From positions 3,831,501 to 3,895,500 of the forward strand of contig CP000781.1 of NCBI GenBank assembly GCA_000017645.1: DNA of 64,000 nt. Reading direction: 5' to 3'. Below, piece after piece: positions 6,553 through 15,741 of the stretch; positions within the stretch are counted from its first letter, which is position 1, and each line of letters starts with the position of its first letter. Below the pieces are notes generated by a model that saw nothing but the letters and a program-made list of their open reading frames with translations, was not told where the DNA came from and ran no database searches. Source of the DNA: Xanthobacter autotrophicus Py2 (GTDB lineage Bacteria > Pseudomonadota > Alphaproteobacteria > Rhizobiales > Xanthobacteraceae). The translations under genes and the position numbers were made by a program.

Positions 6553-9500
6553 ATGATCCCCGCCGTCGCCGCGCCCTGGGCCGTCCCTGAAACCGCGCCG
6601 CTCTTTGCGGAATTTGCGCCGCGGTCCAGCCCGCCCCTCCCCCTGCGCGCGGCCTTCGCCGCAGCCCACCGCCGCCCCGAGCGCGCGGCGGTCGCCGATC
6701 TCCTGCCCGCCGCCCGCCTGCCGCCGGAACTGCGCGAACGCATCGCCGCGCGGGCGGGCGATTTAGTCACCCGGCTGCGGGCCAGGCCGCGCGGCTCGGT
6801 GGTGGCGGCGCTGGTGCAGGAATATGCCCTCTCCAGCCAGGAGGGCGTCGCCCTCATGTGCCTTGCCGAGGCGCTGCTACGCATTCCCGACAGCGCCACC
6901 CGCGACGCCCTGATCCGGGACAAGATCGGCCATGGCGACTGGCAGGCGCATCTGGGCGGCGGGCGCTCCCTGTTCGTGAATGCGGCCACCTGGGGCCTCG
7001 TCCTCACCGGCAGGCTCACCGCCACTGCCGACGACGGGCGGCTCTCCTCGGCGCTCACCCGCCTCGTGGCGCGCTGCGGCGAGCCTCTGATCCGGCGGGC
7101 GGTGGACATGGCCATCGGGCTGATGGGCGCCGAGTTCGTCATGGGCCGCACCATCGAGGAGGCTCTGCACCGCGCCGGCAGGCGCGAGGCGCAGGGCTTC
7201 TCCTATTCCTTCGACATGCTGGGCGAGGCGGCCATGACGGCAGCCGACGCGGAGCGCTATTTCGCGGCCTATGCTGCCGCCATCGAGGCCATCGGCAAGG
7301 CTGCGGGGGGGCGGGGCATCCACGCCGGGCCGGGCATCTCGGTGAAGCTCTCCGCGCTCCACCCGCGCTATGCCCGCGCCAAGGCGGGCCGGGTGATGGC
7401 GGAGCTGCTGCCGCGCCTCCAACGCCTCGCGCTGCTGGCGCGGCGCCACGACATCGGCCTCAACATCGATGCGGAGGAGCAGGACCGCCTCGAACTCTCC
7501 CTCGACCTGCTGGAGGCGCTCGCCGCCCATCCCGGTCTTGCGGGGTGGAACGGCATCGGCTTCGTGGTGCAGGCCTATGGCAAGCGCTGCCCGGCGGTGC
7601 TGGACTTCATCATCGATCTCGCCCGCCGCACCGGCCGGCGCATCATGGTGCGCCTCGTGAAGGGCGCCTATTGGGATGCCGAGATAAAGCGCGCGCAGGT
7701 GGACGGGATGGCGGATTTTCCCGTCTTCACCCGCAAGGTGCACACCGACCTCTGCTACATCGCCTGCGCCCGCAAGCTGCTGGCCGCGCGCGATGCGGTC
7801 TTCCCCCAGTTCGCCACCCACAATGCCCAGACGCTGGCGGCCATCTATGAGCTGGCGGGGCCGGATTTCCGGGTCGGCGACTATGAGTTCCAGTGCCTGC
7901 ACGGCATGGGCGAAGCTTTGTACGAGGAGGTGGTGGGGCCGCTTACCCGGCCGTGCCGTATCTATGCGCCGGTGGGCACCCACGAGACGCTGCTCGCCTA
8001 TCTGGTGCGGCGGCTGCTGGAGAACGGGGCCAATTCCTCCTTCGTCCATCGCCTTGCCGATGACAGCGTGCCGCTGGCAGAGCTGATCGCCGATCCGGCC
8101 GAGACCGTGGCCGCCATGGCCGACCCCGGCGCCCCCAGCCCCGCCATCGCCGCCCCGCGCGATCTTTATGGAAGCCGGGCCAATTCCGCCGGCCTCGACC
8201 TGTCGAGCGACGCCGTGCTGGCCGCCCTAGGCGAGACACTTGCCGCCAGCCGCGAGACGCCATGGCGGGCGCAGCCTGCGGGGGGCGGCGGGCCGGCGCG
8301 GGTGGTGCGTAATCCCGGCGATCATCGCGACGTGGTGGGTGAAGTGCGCGAGGCCGGCGCCGAAGACGTGGCGCGGGCGGTGGCTGTGGCGAGGGGCGCT
8401 GCGCCCGGCTGGGCGGCGCGGACGCCGGCCGAGCGGGCCGCGCCTCTGCGTGCCGCCGCCGACATGCTGGAAGCCCAGATGCCGCATCTGCTCGGCCTCA
8501 TCATGCGCGAGGCGGGCAAGTCCGCCGCCAATGCGGTGGCCGAGGTTCGCGAGGCGGTGGATTTCCTGCGCTATTATGCCGACGAGGCCACCGCCCGCCT
8601 CACCGCCGCCCATCGCCCGCTCGGGCCGGTGGCCTGCATCAGCCCGTGGAATTTTCCCCTCGCCATCTTCACCGGACAGGTGGCGGCGGCGCTGGCGGCG
8701 GGCAATTGCGTGCTGGCGAAGCCTGCGGAGGAAACGCCCCTCGTCGCCGCCGAGGCGGTGCGCCTGCTGCACGCCGCCGGCATACCGCAGGACGTGCTCC
8801 AACTGCTACCCGGCGACGGAGTGGTGGGGGCTGCGCTGGTCGAGGCACCGGAGGTGGCGGGTGTCATGTTCACCGGCTCCACGCAGGTGGCGCGGGCCAT
8901 CGCCGGGGTGCTCGCCTGCCGCCTGTCGCCCACTGGGCGGCCGGTGCCGCTCATCGCCGAGACCGGCGGGCAGAATGCCATGATCGTGGACAGTTCCGCC
9001 CTGCCGGAGCAGGTGGTTGCGGACGTGCTCGCCTCCGCCTTCGACAGCGCCGGCCAGCGCTGCTCGGCCCTGCGCGTGCTGTGCCTGCAGGAGGAGGTGG
9101 CGGACGCCATGCTCGCCATGCTGAAGGGCGCCATGGCGGAGCTGGAGATCGGCCGCACGGATCGGCTCGCGGTGGACGTTGGACCGGTCATCACCGCCGA
9201 GGCGCGGGCTGGCATCGAAGGACATGTGGCGGCCATGGCGGCAAGGGGCTTTCCCATCCATCGCCTGCCGCTGCCGGTGGAGGCGGCCAATGGCACCTTC
9301 GTGGCGCCGACGCTGATCGAGATTTCATCCATGGCCGATCTCACCCACGAAGTATTCGGCCCGGTGCTGCATGTGCTGCGCTGGCGGCGGGCCGATCTTG
9401 GCCGGCTCGTGGATGACATCAACGCCACCGGCTACGGCCTCACCTTCGGCCTGCACACGCGGCTCGACGAGACCATCGCCGCGGTGACGGGCAAGGTGCA

Positions 9501-10218
9501 GGCCGGCAATCTCTATGTGAACCGCAACATGATCGGCGCGGTGGTGGGGGTGCAGCCCTTCGGCGGCCACGGCCTCTCCGGTACCGGGCCGAAGGCCGGC
9601 GGGCCGCTTTATCTCAGCCGGCTGGTCACCGGGCCGGCCTTCGCGCTGGGCGCGGGCACGGCGGACCACGCGGCGCTGGCCTTCGCCGACTGGCTGGACG
9701 AGCGAGGACGCGCGGACGACGGGGCGGCGGTGCGGGCGCTGGCGCAGGTCGTGCCCCTCGGCCTGTCGCTGGACCTGCCCGGCCCGGCAGGCGAGCGCAA
9801 CACCTGGCGGCTGCGCCCGCGCGGCTCGCTGCTCCTGCTCCCGGCAAGCGAGAGGGGGCTGATGCGCCAGATCGGCATGGCGCTGGCCACCGGCAACCGG
9901 GCGGTGGTCGAGGCCGAGGCGGGGCTCTTGAGCCAGCTCGCGGACCTGCCGCCGGCGGTAGCCGCGCGCATCCGCACCGAAGGCGGGGACGGACCCTTCG
10001 CGGCGGCGCTGGCAGAGGGGGAGGGGGCGCGGCTCGTGGCCGTGGCGCAGCGTCTTGCCGCCCTGCCGGGGCCGATCGTGCCGCTCCATGGGGCGACGGG
10101 GGAGGAGATCGCCGCCTCTCCCTTCGCCTTCCCGGCGCACCTGCTGCTGGAAGAGGTCTCGCTGAGCGTGAACAGCGCGGCGGCCGGCGGTAATGCCAGC
10201 CTCCTCGCCGTGGCCTGA
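6553..10218 (+). CDS. putA: bifunctional proline dehydrogenase / L-glutamate-5-semialdehyde dehydrogenase
   Basis: 1221-residue enzyme that oxidises proline to glutamate in two steps, using FAD and then NAD. The FAD-binding proline dehydrogenase barrel spans about residues 170-490 (NIDAEEQDRLELS, LVKGAYWDAEIKRA, FATHNAQT, VGTHETLLAYLVRRLLENG). The aldehyde dehydrogenase domain spans about 570-1040, with E803 (AETGGQN) and the catalytic C837 (SAGQRCSALR). A C-terminal domain of about 180 residues follows. There is no N-terminal ribbon-helix-helix DNA-binding domain, so this PutA should not repress its own gene; the divergent Lrp-type gene would do the regulating. The start at 6553 follows a GAGGA ribosome site. 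Confidence 0.96.
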   Translation: MIPAVAAPWAVPETAPLFAEFAPRSSPPLPLRAAFAAAHRRPERAAVADLLPAARLPPELRERIAARAGDLVTRLRARPRGSVVAALVQEYALSSQEGVALMCLAEALLRIPDSATRDALIRDKIGHGDWQAHLGGGRSLFVNAATWGLVLTGRLTATADDGRLSSALTRLVARCGEPLIRRAVDMAIGLMGAEFVMGRTIEEALHRAGRREAQGFSYSFDMLGEAAMTAADAERYFAAYAAAIEAIGKAAGGRGIHAGPGISVKLSALHPRYARAKAGRVMAELLPRLQRLALLARRHDIGLNIDAEEQDRLELSLDLLEALAAHPGLAGWNGIGFVVQAYGKRCPAVLDFIIDLARRTGRRIMVRLVKGAYWDAEIKRAQVDGMADFPVFTRKVHTDLCYIACARKLLAARDAVFPQFATHNAQTLAAIYELAGPDFRVGDYEFQCLHGMGEALYEEVVGPLTRPCRIYAPVGTHETLLAYLVRRLLENGANSSFVHRLADDSVPLAELIADPAETVAAMADPGAPSPAIAAPRDLYGSRANSAGLDLSSDAVLAALGETLAASRETPWRAQPAGGGGPARVVRNPGDHRDVVGEVREAGAEDVARAVAVARGAAPGWAARTPAERAAPLRAAADMLEAQMPHLLGLIMREAGKSAANAVAEVREAVDFLRYYADEATARLTAAHRPLGPVACISPWNFPLAIFTGQVAAALAAGNCVLAKPAEETPLVAAEAVRLLHAAGIPQDVLQLLPGDGVVGAALVEAPEVAGVMFTGSTQVARAIAGVLACRLSPTGRPVPLIAETGGQNAMIVDSSALPEQVVADVLASAFDSAGQRCSALRVLCLQEEVADAMLAMLKGAMAELEIGRTDRLAVDVGPVITAEARAGIEGHVAAMAARGFPIHRLPLPVEAANGTFVAPTLIEISSMADLTHEVFGPVLHVLRWRRADLGRLVDDINATGYGLTFGLHTRLDETIAAVTGKVQAGNLYVNRNMIGAVVGVQPFGGHGLSGTGPKAGGPLYLSRLVTGPAFALGAGTADHAALAFADWLDERGRADDGAAVRALAQVVPLGLSLDLPGPAGERNTWRLRPRGSLLLLPASERGLMRQIGMALATGNRAVVEAEAGLLSQLADLPPAVAARIRTEGGDGPFAAALAEGEGARLVAVAQRLAALPGPIVPLHGATGEEIAASPFAFPAHLLLEEVSLSVNSAAAGGNASLLAVA

Positions 10219-10239
10219 GGCAGGGTCGCCCGGACCGGC

Positions 10240-10515
10240 TTACTGCTTGCGCAGGCTGGCCGCCAGGGCGCCGAGGGTCGCCTGGCAGGGGGGCGTCACC
10301 TCTTCCTTGTGCTCCTTGAGGCACTGGACGAGGCGCCCACCGCCCGGCTGCACACCTGCGCACAGCTTCTGCACGTCAGCCTCGCAGGCGGTGCGCAGGG
10401 CCTTGGCCTGTTCTGGCGACACAGTCTGCGCACGGGCACCGGGGGCGAGGCCCAAAGCGAGGCCGAACGCAAGGAGCGGCAGGGTGAGGACGCGGGCGAG
10501 ACGGGCTCGGGACAT
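10240..10515 (-). CDS. small exported Cys-containing protein (cysteine-rich repeat type)
   Basis: 91 residues from the ATG at 10515, which has a GGAG site eight bases upstream; an ATG five codons earlier has none. A signal peptide (VLTLPLLAFGLALGLAPGARAQ) is followed by a short mature part with four cysteines in a C-x3-DVQKLC...QCLKEH...PPC pattern. This is the spacing of the eukaryotic GLG1-like cysteine-rich repeat also found in small alphaproteobacterial periplasmic proteins. Two disulphides are likely in the periplasm. Function is unknown. Its stop is only 21 bp from the convergent putA stop. Confidence 0.75.
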   Translation of the reverse strand: MSRARLARVLTLPLLAFGLALGLAPGARAQTVSPEQAKALRTACEADVQKLCAGVQPGGGRLVQCLKEHKEEVTPPCQATLGALAASLRKQ

Positions 10516-10647
10516 GATCTTTCTCCACATCTTCCGGGCGTCCTTGCCTTCGGACGGCCTCTGGATGGCGCGACCCTCGCGCGTGCAGGTTACGGCGGCA
10601 TGCCGGACGCGTGACGATCTGTTACGAAATATATCGGGCCGTCGGCT

Positions 10648-11571
10648 TCATACACCCGGCAGCTTCGTCCCGGTGATCTGCGCGTAGAGCCGGGCCACGG
10701 AGGCGTCGTCGTCCCGCCCCATGCCGGAGGCGGAGGCGGCGAGGAACATCTGCAGCGCTGCGGCGGACACCGGCACCGGGAACTTGGCGCTGCGGGCCAT
10801 GTCCTGGACGATGCCGAGGTCCTTCACGAAGATGTCGACTGCGCTTTTCGGGCTGTAGTCGCCGGAGAGCACGTGGGGCATGCGGTTCTCGAACATCCAG
10901 CTGTTGCCGGCGGAGGCGGTGATGACCTCATAGACTTTCTTCAGGTCGAGCCCCTGCCGTGCGGCAAAGGCCATGGCCTCGCAGGCGGCGGCGATGTGCA
11001 CGCCGGCCAGCAGCTGGTTGATCATCTTGAAGGCCGCGCCGGCGCCCGCCGCATCGCCCAGGGTGTAGAGCTTGGCCGCCATGGCGTCCAAGGCCGGCCG
11101 CGCCCTGGCGAAGGCCTCCGGGCTGCCGGAGGCGAGGATCGTGAGCGCGCCCTCCGCCGCGCGCTGGGCGCCGCCGGAGATGGGTGCGTCGAGATAGAGC
11201 CGCCCGGTGGCTTCGAGACGCGCGGCAAGGGTGCGGGCCACGTCCGGGTCCATGGTGGCGCAGGAGATGAACACGGCGCCTTCCGGCAACGTCTGCGCCA
11301 CGCCTTCGGGGCCGAACAGGATGGCCTCGGTCTGCGCGGCATTCACCACCACGCTCACCACCATGTCGGCGCCCTGCGCCACCTCGGCGGGGGACGCGCC
11401 GCCGCGCCCGCCCTGCGCCACGAAGCGGGCCACGGCTTCAGGTCCCACATCGCAGCCGGCCACATCGATCCCCGCCCGCAACAGGGACTGCGCCATGCCG
11501 AAGCCCATGGAGCCAAGCCCCACGACGCCGGCGCGTTTGGTGGACTGCGGCGTTTCCCCGGTGCTGCTCAT
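10648..11571 (-). CDS. NAD(P)-dependent beta-hydroxyacid dehydrogenase (3-hydroxyisobutyrate/threonate dehydrogenase type)
   Basis: 307 residues from the ATG at 11571, chosen for its GGGAG ribosome site and because the nucleotide-binding strand then sits at the N-terminus (GVVGLGSMGFGMAQSLLRAG). Other family marks are the DAPISGGAQRAAEGAL substrate loop, GAGAAFKMINQLL with the catalytic Lys, and KDLGIVQDMA near the end. The family reversibly oxidises the hydroxyl of 3-hydroxyisobutyrate, tartronate semialdehyde or L-threonate; the substrate cannot be decided from sequence. The gene is a single unit, with no obvious pathway partners next to it. Confidence 0.85.
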   Translation of the reverse strand: MSSTGETPQSTKRAGVVGLGSMGFGMAQSLLRAGIDVAGCDVGPEAVARFVAQGGRGGASPAEVAQGADMVVSVVVNAAQTEAILFGPEGVAQTLPEGAVFISCATMDPDVARTLAARLEATGRLYLDAPISGGAQRAAEGALTILASGSPEAFARARPALDAMAAKLYTLGDAAGAGAAFKMINQLLAGVHIAAACEAMAFAARQGLDLKKVYEVITASAGNSWMFENRMPHVLSGDYSPKSAVDIFVKDLGIVQDMARSAKFPVPVSAAALQMFLAASASGMGRDDDASVARLYAQITGTKLPGV

Positions 11572-11697
11572 GGCCTGCTCCCTTTTCGCGTCGCCGGCCG
11601 CGATTGCCGGCGCATCTTGCTTTTGGCCTTTGTAGGAGCGCTGGCTTGAACCTTCAAATCGTTTCAGCCGGGCCGGCGGCCCGCCACACGCACAAAT

Positions 11698-11729
11698 GAA
11701 AAGAGCCCGTTCCGGGAGGAACGGGCTCT
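11698..11729 (-). terminator. intrinsic terminator of the polysaccharide deacetylase gene
   Basis: AGAGCCCGTTCC (11702-11713) and GGAACGGGCTCT (11718-11729) form a perfect 12-bp stem with a 4-base loop. On the minus strand the hairpin is followed by TTTTCAT. It lies 24 bp past the stop of the deacetylase gene. Confidence 0.85.
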
Positions 11730-11752
11730 CAGGTCTGAAACGACTGGCTGCC

Positions 11753-12766
11753 TCAGTAGACGCCGCCGGCGCGCTGCTGCGGCGCGGCGCTGGCCGCGGG
11801 CTTCGCAGGCTTGGCATCCGGCTTGGCGGACGCCGTGGCGGGCTTCGGCTTCTTGTCCTTCTGGTTGGCCTGCTGCGGCTTGCCGTTGGGCAGGGCCGCC
11901 ATCAGCTGCACCTTGGGCGTCTTGTCCCGGGCGATGAGCTCGGAAATGGTGCCGAACTTGTAGCCCTTGGCGATCAGCTCATCGAGGATGCGCGGCATGG
12001 CCGCCACCGTGGTGGGGTAGATGTCGTGGGAGAGCACGATGGCACCCGGCGTCACCTGGGCCATGATGGCGTCATGCACCTTCTGGCTGTCGCGGAACTT
12101 CCAGTCGTTCGGATCCACGGCCCAGTTGACGGTGGTGAGGCCGTACTTTTCCTCGATCATGGCCCGCAGCGACGGCTTCATGGAGCCGTAGGGCGGGCGC
12201 AGATACATGGGCCGCTTGCCGGTGACCTGGAAGATGGCCTCCGAGGTATTGCCCAGCTCCTTCTCCACCGCCGCCTGGCTGATGCGCGTCAGCTGCGGGT
12301 GGCTCCAGGAGTGGTTGCCGATCTCGTGGCCCTCGTCGGAGATCATCTTCAGCACTTCAGGGTGCTTGGCCACCATGTTGCCGAGCACGAAGAAGGTGGC
12401 CTTGATGCCGCGCTCCTTGAGGATGGCGAGCAACTGGGGCGTCGTCTCCGGATTGGGGCCGTCGTCGAACGTCATGGCGATATAATTGCCATCCACGTTG
12501 AACGACTTGTAGGTGTAGTTCTTGCGCGGCGTCACCGCCGGCGCGGGGGCCGGATCCGGCGCCGGGGCGACGGCTTCAGCCTGCTGCGCGGGCTTGCCCT
12601 GCGCGCCCTTGGCCTGCCCGCCGGGGCCGTTCTGGGAGATGGACTGCGTGGTGGCAGGTCCATCGTCCCTCACGGCCTTGGCGGACGTGAGCATGGGGGA
12701 GATCGCCACGCCTGCGCCAACGGCGCTCGCGACCAGAATACCAGAAACGATCAGGAGCGGCTTCAC
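11753..12766 (-). CDS. polysaccharide deacetylase (NodB-fold), membrane-anchored
   Basis: 337 residues if it starts at the GTG at 12766. That start has a GGGAAG ribosome site and gives a clean signal anchor (LLIVSGILVASAVGAG). An upstream GTG at 12874 would add 36 residues and cannot be excluded. After a Pro/Ala/Gln-rich linker the NodB domain shows MTFDDGPNPETT (metal and base Asp), GHEIGNHSWSHPQL (metal His), RPPYGS and VLSHDIYP. Such enzymes remove acetyl groups from N-acetylglucosamine-containing polymers in the cell envelope. A Lys/Ala/Pro-rich tail closes the protein. Strong terminator downstream. Confidence 0.85.
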   Translation of the reverse strand: MKPLLIVSGILVASAVGAGVAISPMLTSAKAVRDDGPATTQSISQNGPGGQAKGAQGKPAQQAEAVAPAPDPAPAPAVTPRKNYTYKSFNVDGNYIAMTFDDGPNPETTPQLLAILKERGIKATFFVLGNMVAKHPEVLKMISDEGHEIGNHSWSHPQLTRISQAAVEKELGNTSEAIFQVTGKRPMYLRPPYGSMKPSLRAMIEEKYGLTTVNWAVDPNDWKFRDSQKVHDAIMAQVTPGAIVLSHDIYPTTVAAMPRILDELIAKGYKFGTISELIARDKTPKVQLMAALPNGKPQQANQKDKKPKPATASAKPDAKPAKPAASAAPQQRAGGVY

Positions 12767-12938
12767 GGTGGCGGCTTCCCAGCTGTAATTTCCATCTGGG
12801 TACAGCCTCACGCGTTTTTGTGGATAAATCGTGAAGCGCAGCCGTCCCGGGCGTCTTTTCCTCTGCGACGGCACTTTATTCCCGCCCGTGACGGTGCGGA
12901 ATACCGGCAGTGGTATTTTGCTCCGTAATGCCGCAGCG

Positions 12939-13829
12939 TCAGCGTTGGAGGCCCCAGCGGCGTACGGTCTTCTGCTCCACCGCGCGGAACAGCACTTCCA
13001 CCGCCAGCCCGATGACGATCACCGTGACCAGCCCGGCGAAGACGCGGTCGGTCAGCAGTTCATTGCGGTTGCGGTAGATGAACCAGCCGAGCCCCCCGGC
13101 GCGGGACGAGACACCGAACACCAGTTCCGCCGCGATCAGGGTGCGCCAGGCGAAGGCCCAGGCGATCTTCAGCCCCGACAGCAGCGAGGGCAAGGCCGCC
13201 GGAATGAGGATGAGTGCCACGTAGTGCAGGCCCTTCAGCCCGTAGTTGCGCCCGACGAGGCGCTGGGTCTCCGGCACCTGCTCGAAGCCGGTGAGGGCCG
13301 CGAGGGCGAACGGCCACAGCACCGCGTGCACCATCACCAGCAGCAGGCTGGCCTCGCCCAGGCCCAGCCACAGCATCGCCAGCGGCAGAAGCGCGATGGC
13401 GGGCAGGGGATTGAACATGGCGGTCAGCGTCAGCAGCACTTCTTTCAGGAAGGGCACCGCGATGGCCGCCGAGACCAGCACCAGAGCGAGCGCCACCGCC
13501 AGCACGTAACCCTTGACCAGCACCGCGAGGGAGGCAAGCGCAGTGGGCAGGAGGTCGCCCTCGGAGAGGGCCGAGGCGAGCGCCGACATGGTGTCGGTGA
13601 AGGTGGGGAACAGCAGCGGATTGTTCTGCCACACCGCCGCGACCTGCCAGAGGGCCGCCAGCGCCGCCAGCACCACGGCGCGGCGCACCACGGTGAAGCC
13701 CCACAGCCAGCCGAGGGCGGCCTTCGCCGACAACCGCGCGGGCGCCGCGGTGCGGGGGCGGACGGTCTCAGCGCTGCGTGCGTGCGCTGTGTCCGCCAGG
13801 CCGGTGCCGGACACGGTGGTGTCAGTCAT
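12939..13829 (-). CDS. ssuC: sulfonate ABC transporter permease (system 1)
   Basis: 296-residue membrane component of the SsuABC/NitT-TauT type. The start at 13829 overlaps the end of the ATPase gene (stop at 13822), which implies coupled translation. Several membrane spans are visible (VVLAALAALWQVAAVW, LVLVSAAIAVPFLK, LLPLAMLWLGLGEASLLLVMVHAVLWPFA), together with the EAA-type loop contacting the ATPase (VGRNYGLKGLHYVALILIPAALP). It forms the channel for import with the ATPase and binding protein upstream. Last gene of the ssuD operon; the symbol is by operon context. Confidence 0.85.
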   Translation of the reverse strand: MTDTTVSGTGLADTAHARSAETVRPRTAAPARLSAKAALGWLWGFTVVRRAVVLAALAALWQVAAVWQNNPLLFPTFTDTMSALASALSEGDLLPTALASLAVLVKGYVLAVALALVLVSAAIAVPFLKEVLLTLTAMFNPLPAIALLPLAMLWLGLGEASLLLVMVHAVLWPFALAALTGFEQVPETQRLVGRNYGLKGLHYVALILIPAALPSLLSGLKIAWAFAWRTLIAAELVFGVSSRAGGLGWFIYRNRNELLTDRVFAGLVTVIVIGLAVEVLFRAVEQKTVRRWGLQR

Positions 13830-14670
13830 GATGGCCTCCGTCGGCGAAGATGAGATCGTGGACATCGCGCACCACCGCCTCGAAGGCCGGGGTGCCGCGC
13901 GCCGAGATGCCGAAGGCGGCGGTGTCGAAGGTGGCGAGGGTGCGTCCCGGATGGGCGGCCAGCAGGTGCAGGCGCGTGCCGATGAGCACCGCCTCGTCGA
14001 TGGCGTGGGTGACGAACACCAGGGTGAAGCCCTGCTCCTCGGCCAGCGCCAGAAGATCGTCCTGAAGCGTGCGGCGGGTGAGGGCGTCGAGCGCGGCGAA
14101 CGGCTCATCCATGAGCAGCACGTCGGGATCGGTGGCGAGCGCGCGGGCGATGGCGGCGCGCTGCTTCATGCCGCCGGAGAGGGTGTGCGGATAGGCATCC
14201 AGCGCCCGGCCAAGGCCCACCTTCACCAGCGCCGCCTCGGCGCGGGCGCGGGCCTCCTGCTGCGACATCTTGCGGGCGACACGCAGGGGAAAGGCCACGT
14301 TGTCGCGCACGTTCTTCCAAGGCAGGAGCTGGTCGAATTCCTGAAACACCACGATGCGGTCCGGCCCCGGCCCGGTGATGGCCTTGCCGCGGATCTGGAC
14401 CGTTCCCGCCGCCGGCTTCAGGAAGCCGGCCAGCGCCTTGAGGATGGAGGACTTGCCGCAGCCCGAGGGCCCCAGCAGCACCAGCCGCTCGCCCGCCGCG
14501 ACGGAGAAGCTCACGTCCTCCACCGCCCGGTGCCGACCCTTGGCGCCGGCATAGTCGAGGGTGAGGCGGCGGGCCTCGAGGACGGGGATGGCCTGAACCC
14601 CAGCCTGTGCCGGGTGCGGCGCGGGCTGGAGATGCGGGGGGACTTCAAGACGTGCGACGGCGACGGTCAT
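13822..14670 (-). CDS. ssuB: sulfonate ABC transporter ATP-binding protein (system 1)
   Basis: 282-residue ATPase with Walker A (GPSGCGKSS), Q-loop (VFQEFDQLLPW), signature (LSGGMKQRAAIARAL), Walker B (VLLMDEPFAALD) and the switch His (VFVTHAIDEA). The LLPW Q-loop and length place it in the nitrate/sulfonate/taurine subfamily. It powers uptake with the overlapping permease and the substrate-binding protein 11 bp upstream, all downstream of ssuD. Confidence 0.9.
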   Translation of the reverse strand: MTVAVARLEVPPHLQPAPHPAQAGVQAIPVLEARRLTLDYAGAKGRHRAVEDVSFSVAAGERLVLLGPSGCGKSSILKALAGFLKPAAGTVQIRGKAITGPGPDRIVVFQEFDQLLPWKNVRDNVAFPLRVARKMSQQEARARAEAALVKVGLGRALDAYPHTLSGGMKQRAAIARALATDPDVLLMDEPFAALDALTRRTLQDDLLALAEEQGFTLVFVTHAIDEAVLIGTRLHLLAAHPGRTLATFDTAAFGISARGTPAFEAVVRDVHDLIFADGGHHD

Positions 14671-14680
14671 GGTCGTGCCC

Positions 14681-15724
14681 TCAGCTGCCGGAGGCCGCGT
14701 GCAGCTCTTCGAAGGTAAATTCCTTCCAGCTGGTGGGCTTGTTCTTGATGGCGCCGATCCGGTTCATGAAATCCGCGAACTTCACCGTGCCGAGGGGCAC
14801 CAGCGTGTAGCTCACCTCGGGATCCGACAGGACTTCGGCGATGAAGGCGGGATCAAGCTTGGACTGCTCCACCTTCACGTAGATCTCCGCCGCTTCCTTC
14901 TTATTGTCCTCCACCCATTTGGTGGCCTCGGCGAAGGCGTCCTGGAAGGCCTTGTAGGTCTTGGGATTTTCCTGGCGGAACTTCACCGTGGTGTAGGCCA
15001 CGGTGGGCGTCGCCGGGCCGCCGAGGATGTCGTAGGAGGAGAACACCTTGTGGACCTTGGGGTCCTTCAGCGCCTGGTTCTGGAACGGCGGGTTGGACAG
15101 GTGGGAGGTGATCTCGGTGCCGCCGGCGATCAGCGCGGCGGTGGCGTCCGGGTGGGGCAGGGTGACCATCAGCGGGTCGAGCGCCTTGGCCTTGCCGGGG
15201 CCGAAGGCCTGTTCCGCCGCCATCTGGAGGATGCGCGCCTGCACCGACACGCCGGCCGCCGGCGTCGCGATCTTGTCCTTCTCGGTGAAGTCCTTGATGG
15301 TCTTCACGTTCGGGTTGTTGGTGAGCAGGAAGTTGGGCTGCGCCCCGAACGCGCCGACGATCTTCACCTCCTGCGCCGTGCCGCGGGTCTTGTCCCAGAT
15401 GGTGAGGAACGGCCCGATGCCGGCGGAGGCGATGTCGATGCTGCCGGAGAGCAGCGCATCATTCACCGCACCGCCACCGGACAGGCGGATCCATTCCACC
15501 TTGATGTCGATGCCCAGCGCCTTGCCGTGCTTCTCGATGAGGCCCTTCTCGCGCAGCACGTGGAAGGGCGTGTAGAGGGTGCCGAACTGCTGGGCGATGC
15601 GCAGCACGCCTTCCGCCCGCGCCGGTACGGCGGCGAAGGCGGCGGACAGCACCACGCCGGCGGCGGCGAGACGCGTGAAGGAGCGGCGCGAGAACATGCC
15701 GCGCGAGAACTTGAGGGTAGTCAT
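14681..15724 (-). CDS. ssuA: sulfonate ABC transporter substrate-binding protein (system 1)
   Basis: 347-residue periplasmic binding protein. The N-terminus carries a twin-arginine-like signal (FSRRSFTRLAAAGVVLSAAFA, cleavage after ARA). The mature protein has the NMT1/SsuA pattern: LRIAQQFGTLYTPFHVLREKG, DIASAGIGPFLTIW, AGVSVQARILQMAAEQ, VMVTLP-like hinge and AALIAGGTEITSHLSNPPFQ. It captures the substrate and delivers it to the permease. It lies 17 bp after ssuD in the same operon, so an alkanesulfonate is the best guess; no residue pattern lets me name the compound. Confidence 0.85.
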   Translation of the reverse strand: MTTLKFSRGMFSRRSFTRLAAAGVVLSAAFAAVPARAEGVLRIAQQFGTLYTPFHVLREKGLIEKHGKALGIDIKVEWIRLSGGGAVNDALLSGSIDIASAGIGPFLTIWDKTRGTAQEVKIVGAFGAQPNFLLTNNPNVKTIKDFTEKDKIATPAAGVSVQARILQMAAEQAFGPGKAKALDPLMVTLPHPDATAALIAGGTEITSHLSNPPFQNQALKDPKVHKVFSSYDILGGPATPTVAYTTVKFRQENPKTYKAFQDAFAEATKWVEDNKKEAAEIYVKVEQSKLDPAFIAEVLSDPEVSYTLVPLGTVKFADFMNRIGAIKNKPTSWKEFTFEELHAASGS

Positions 15725-15741
15725 CTTGATCTCCTCGGGGC

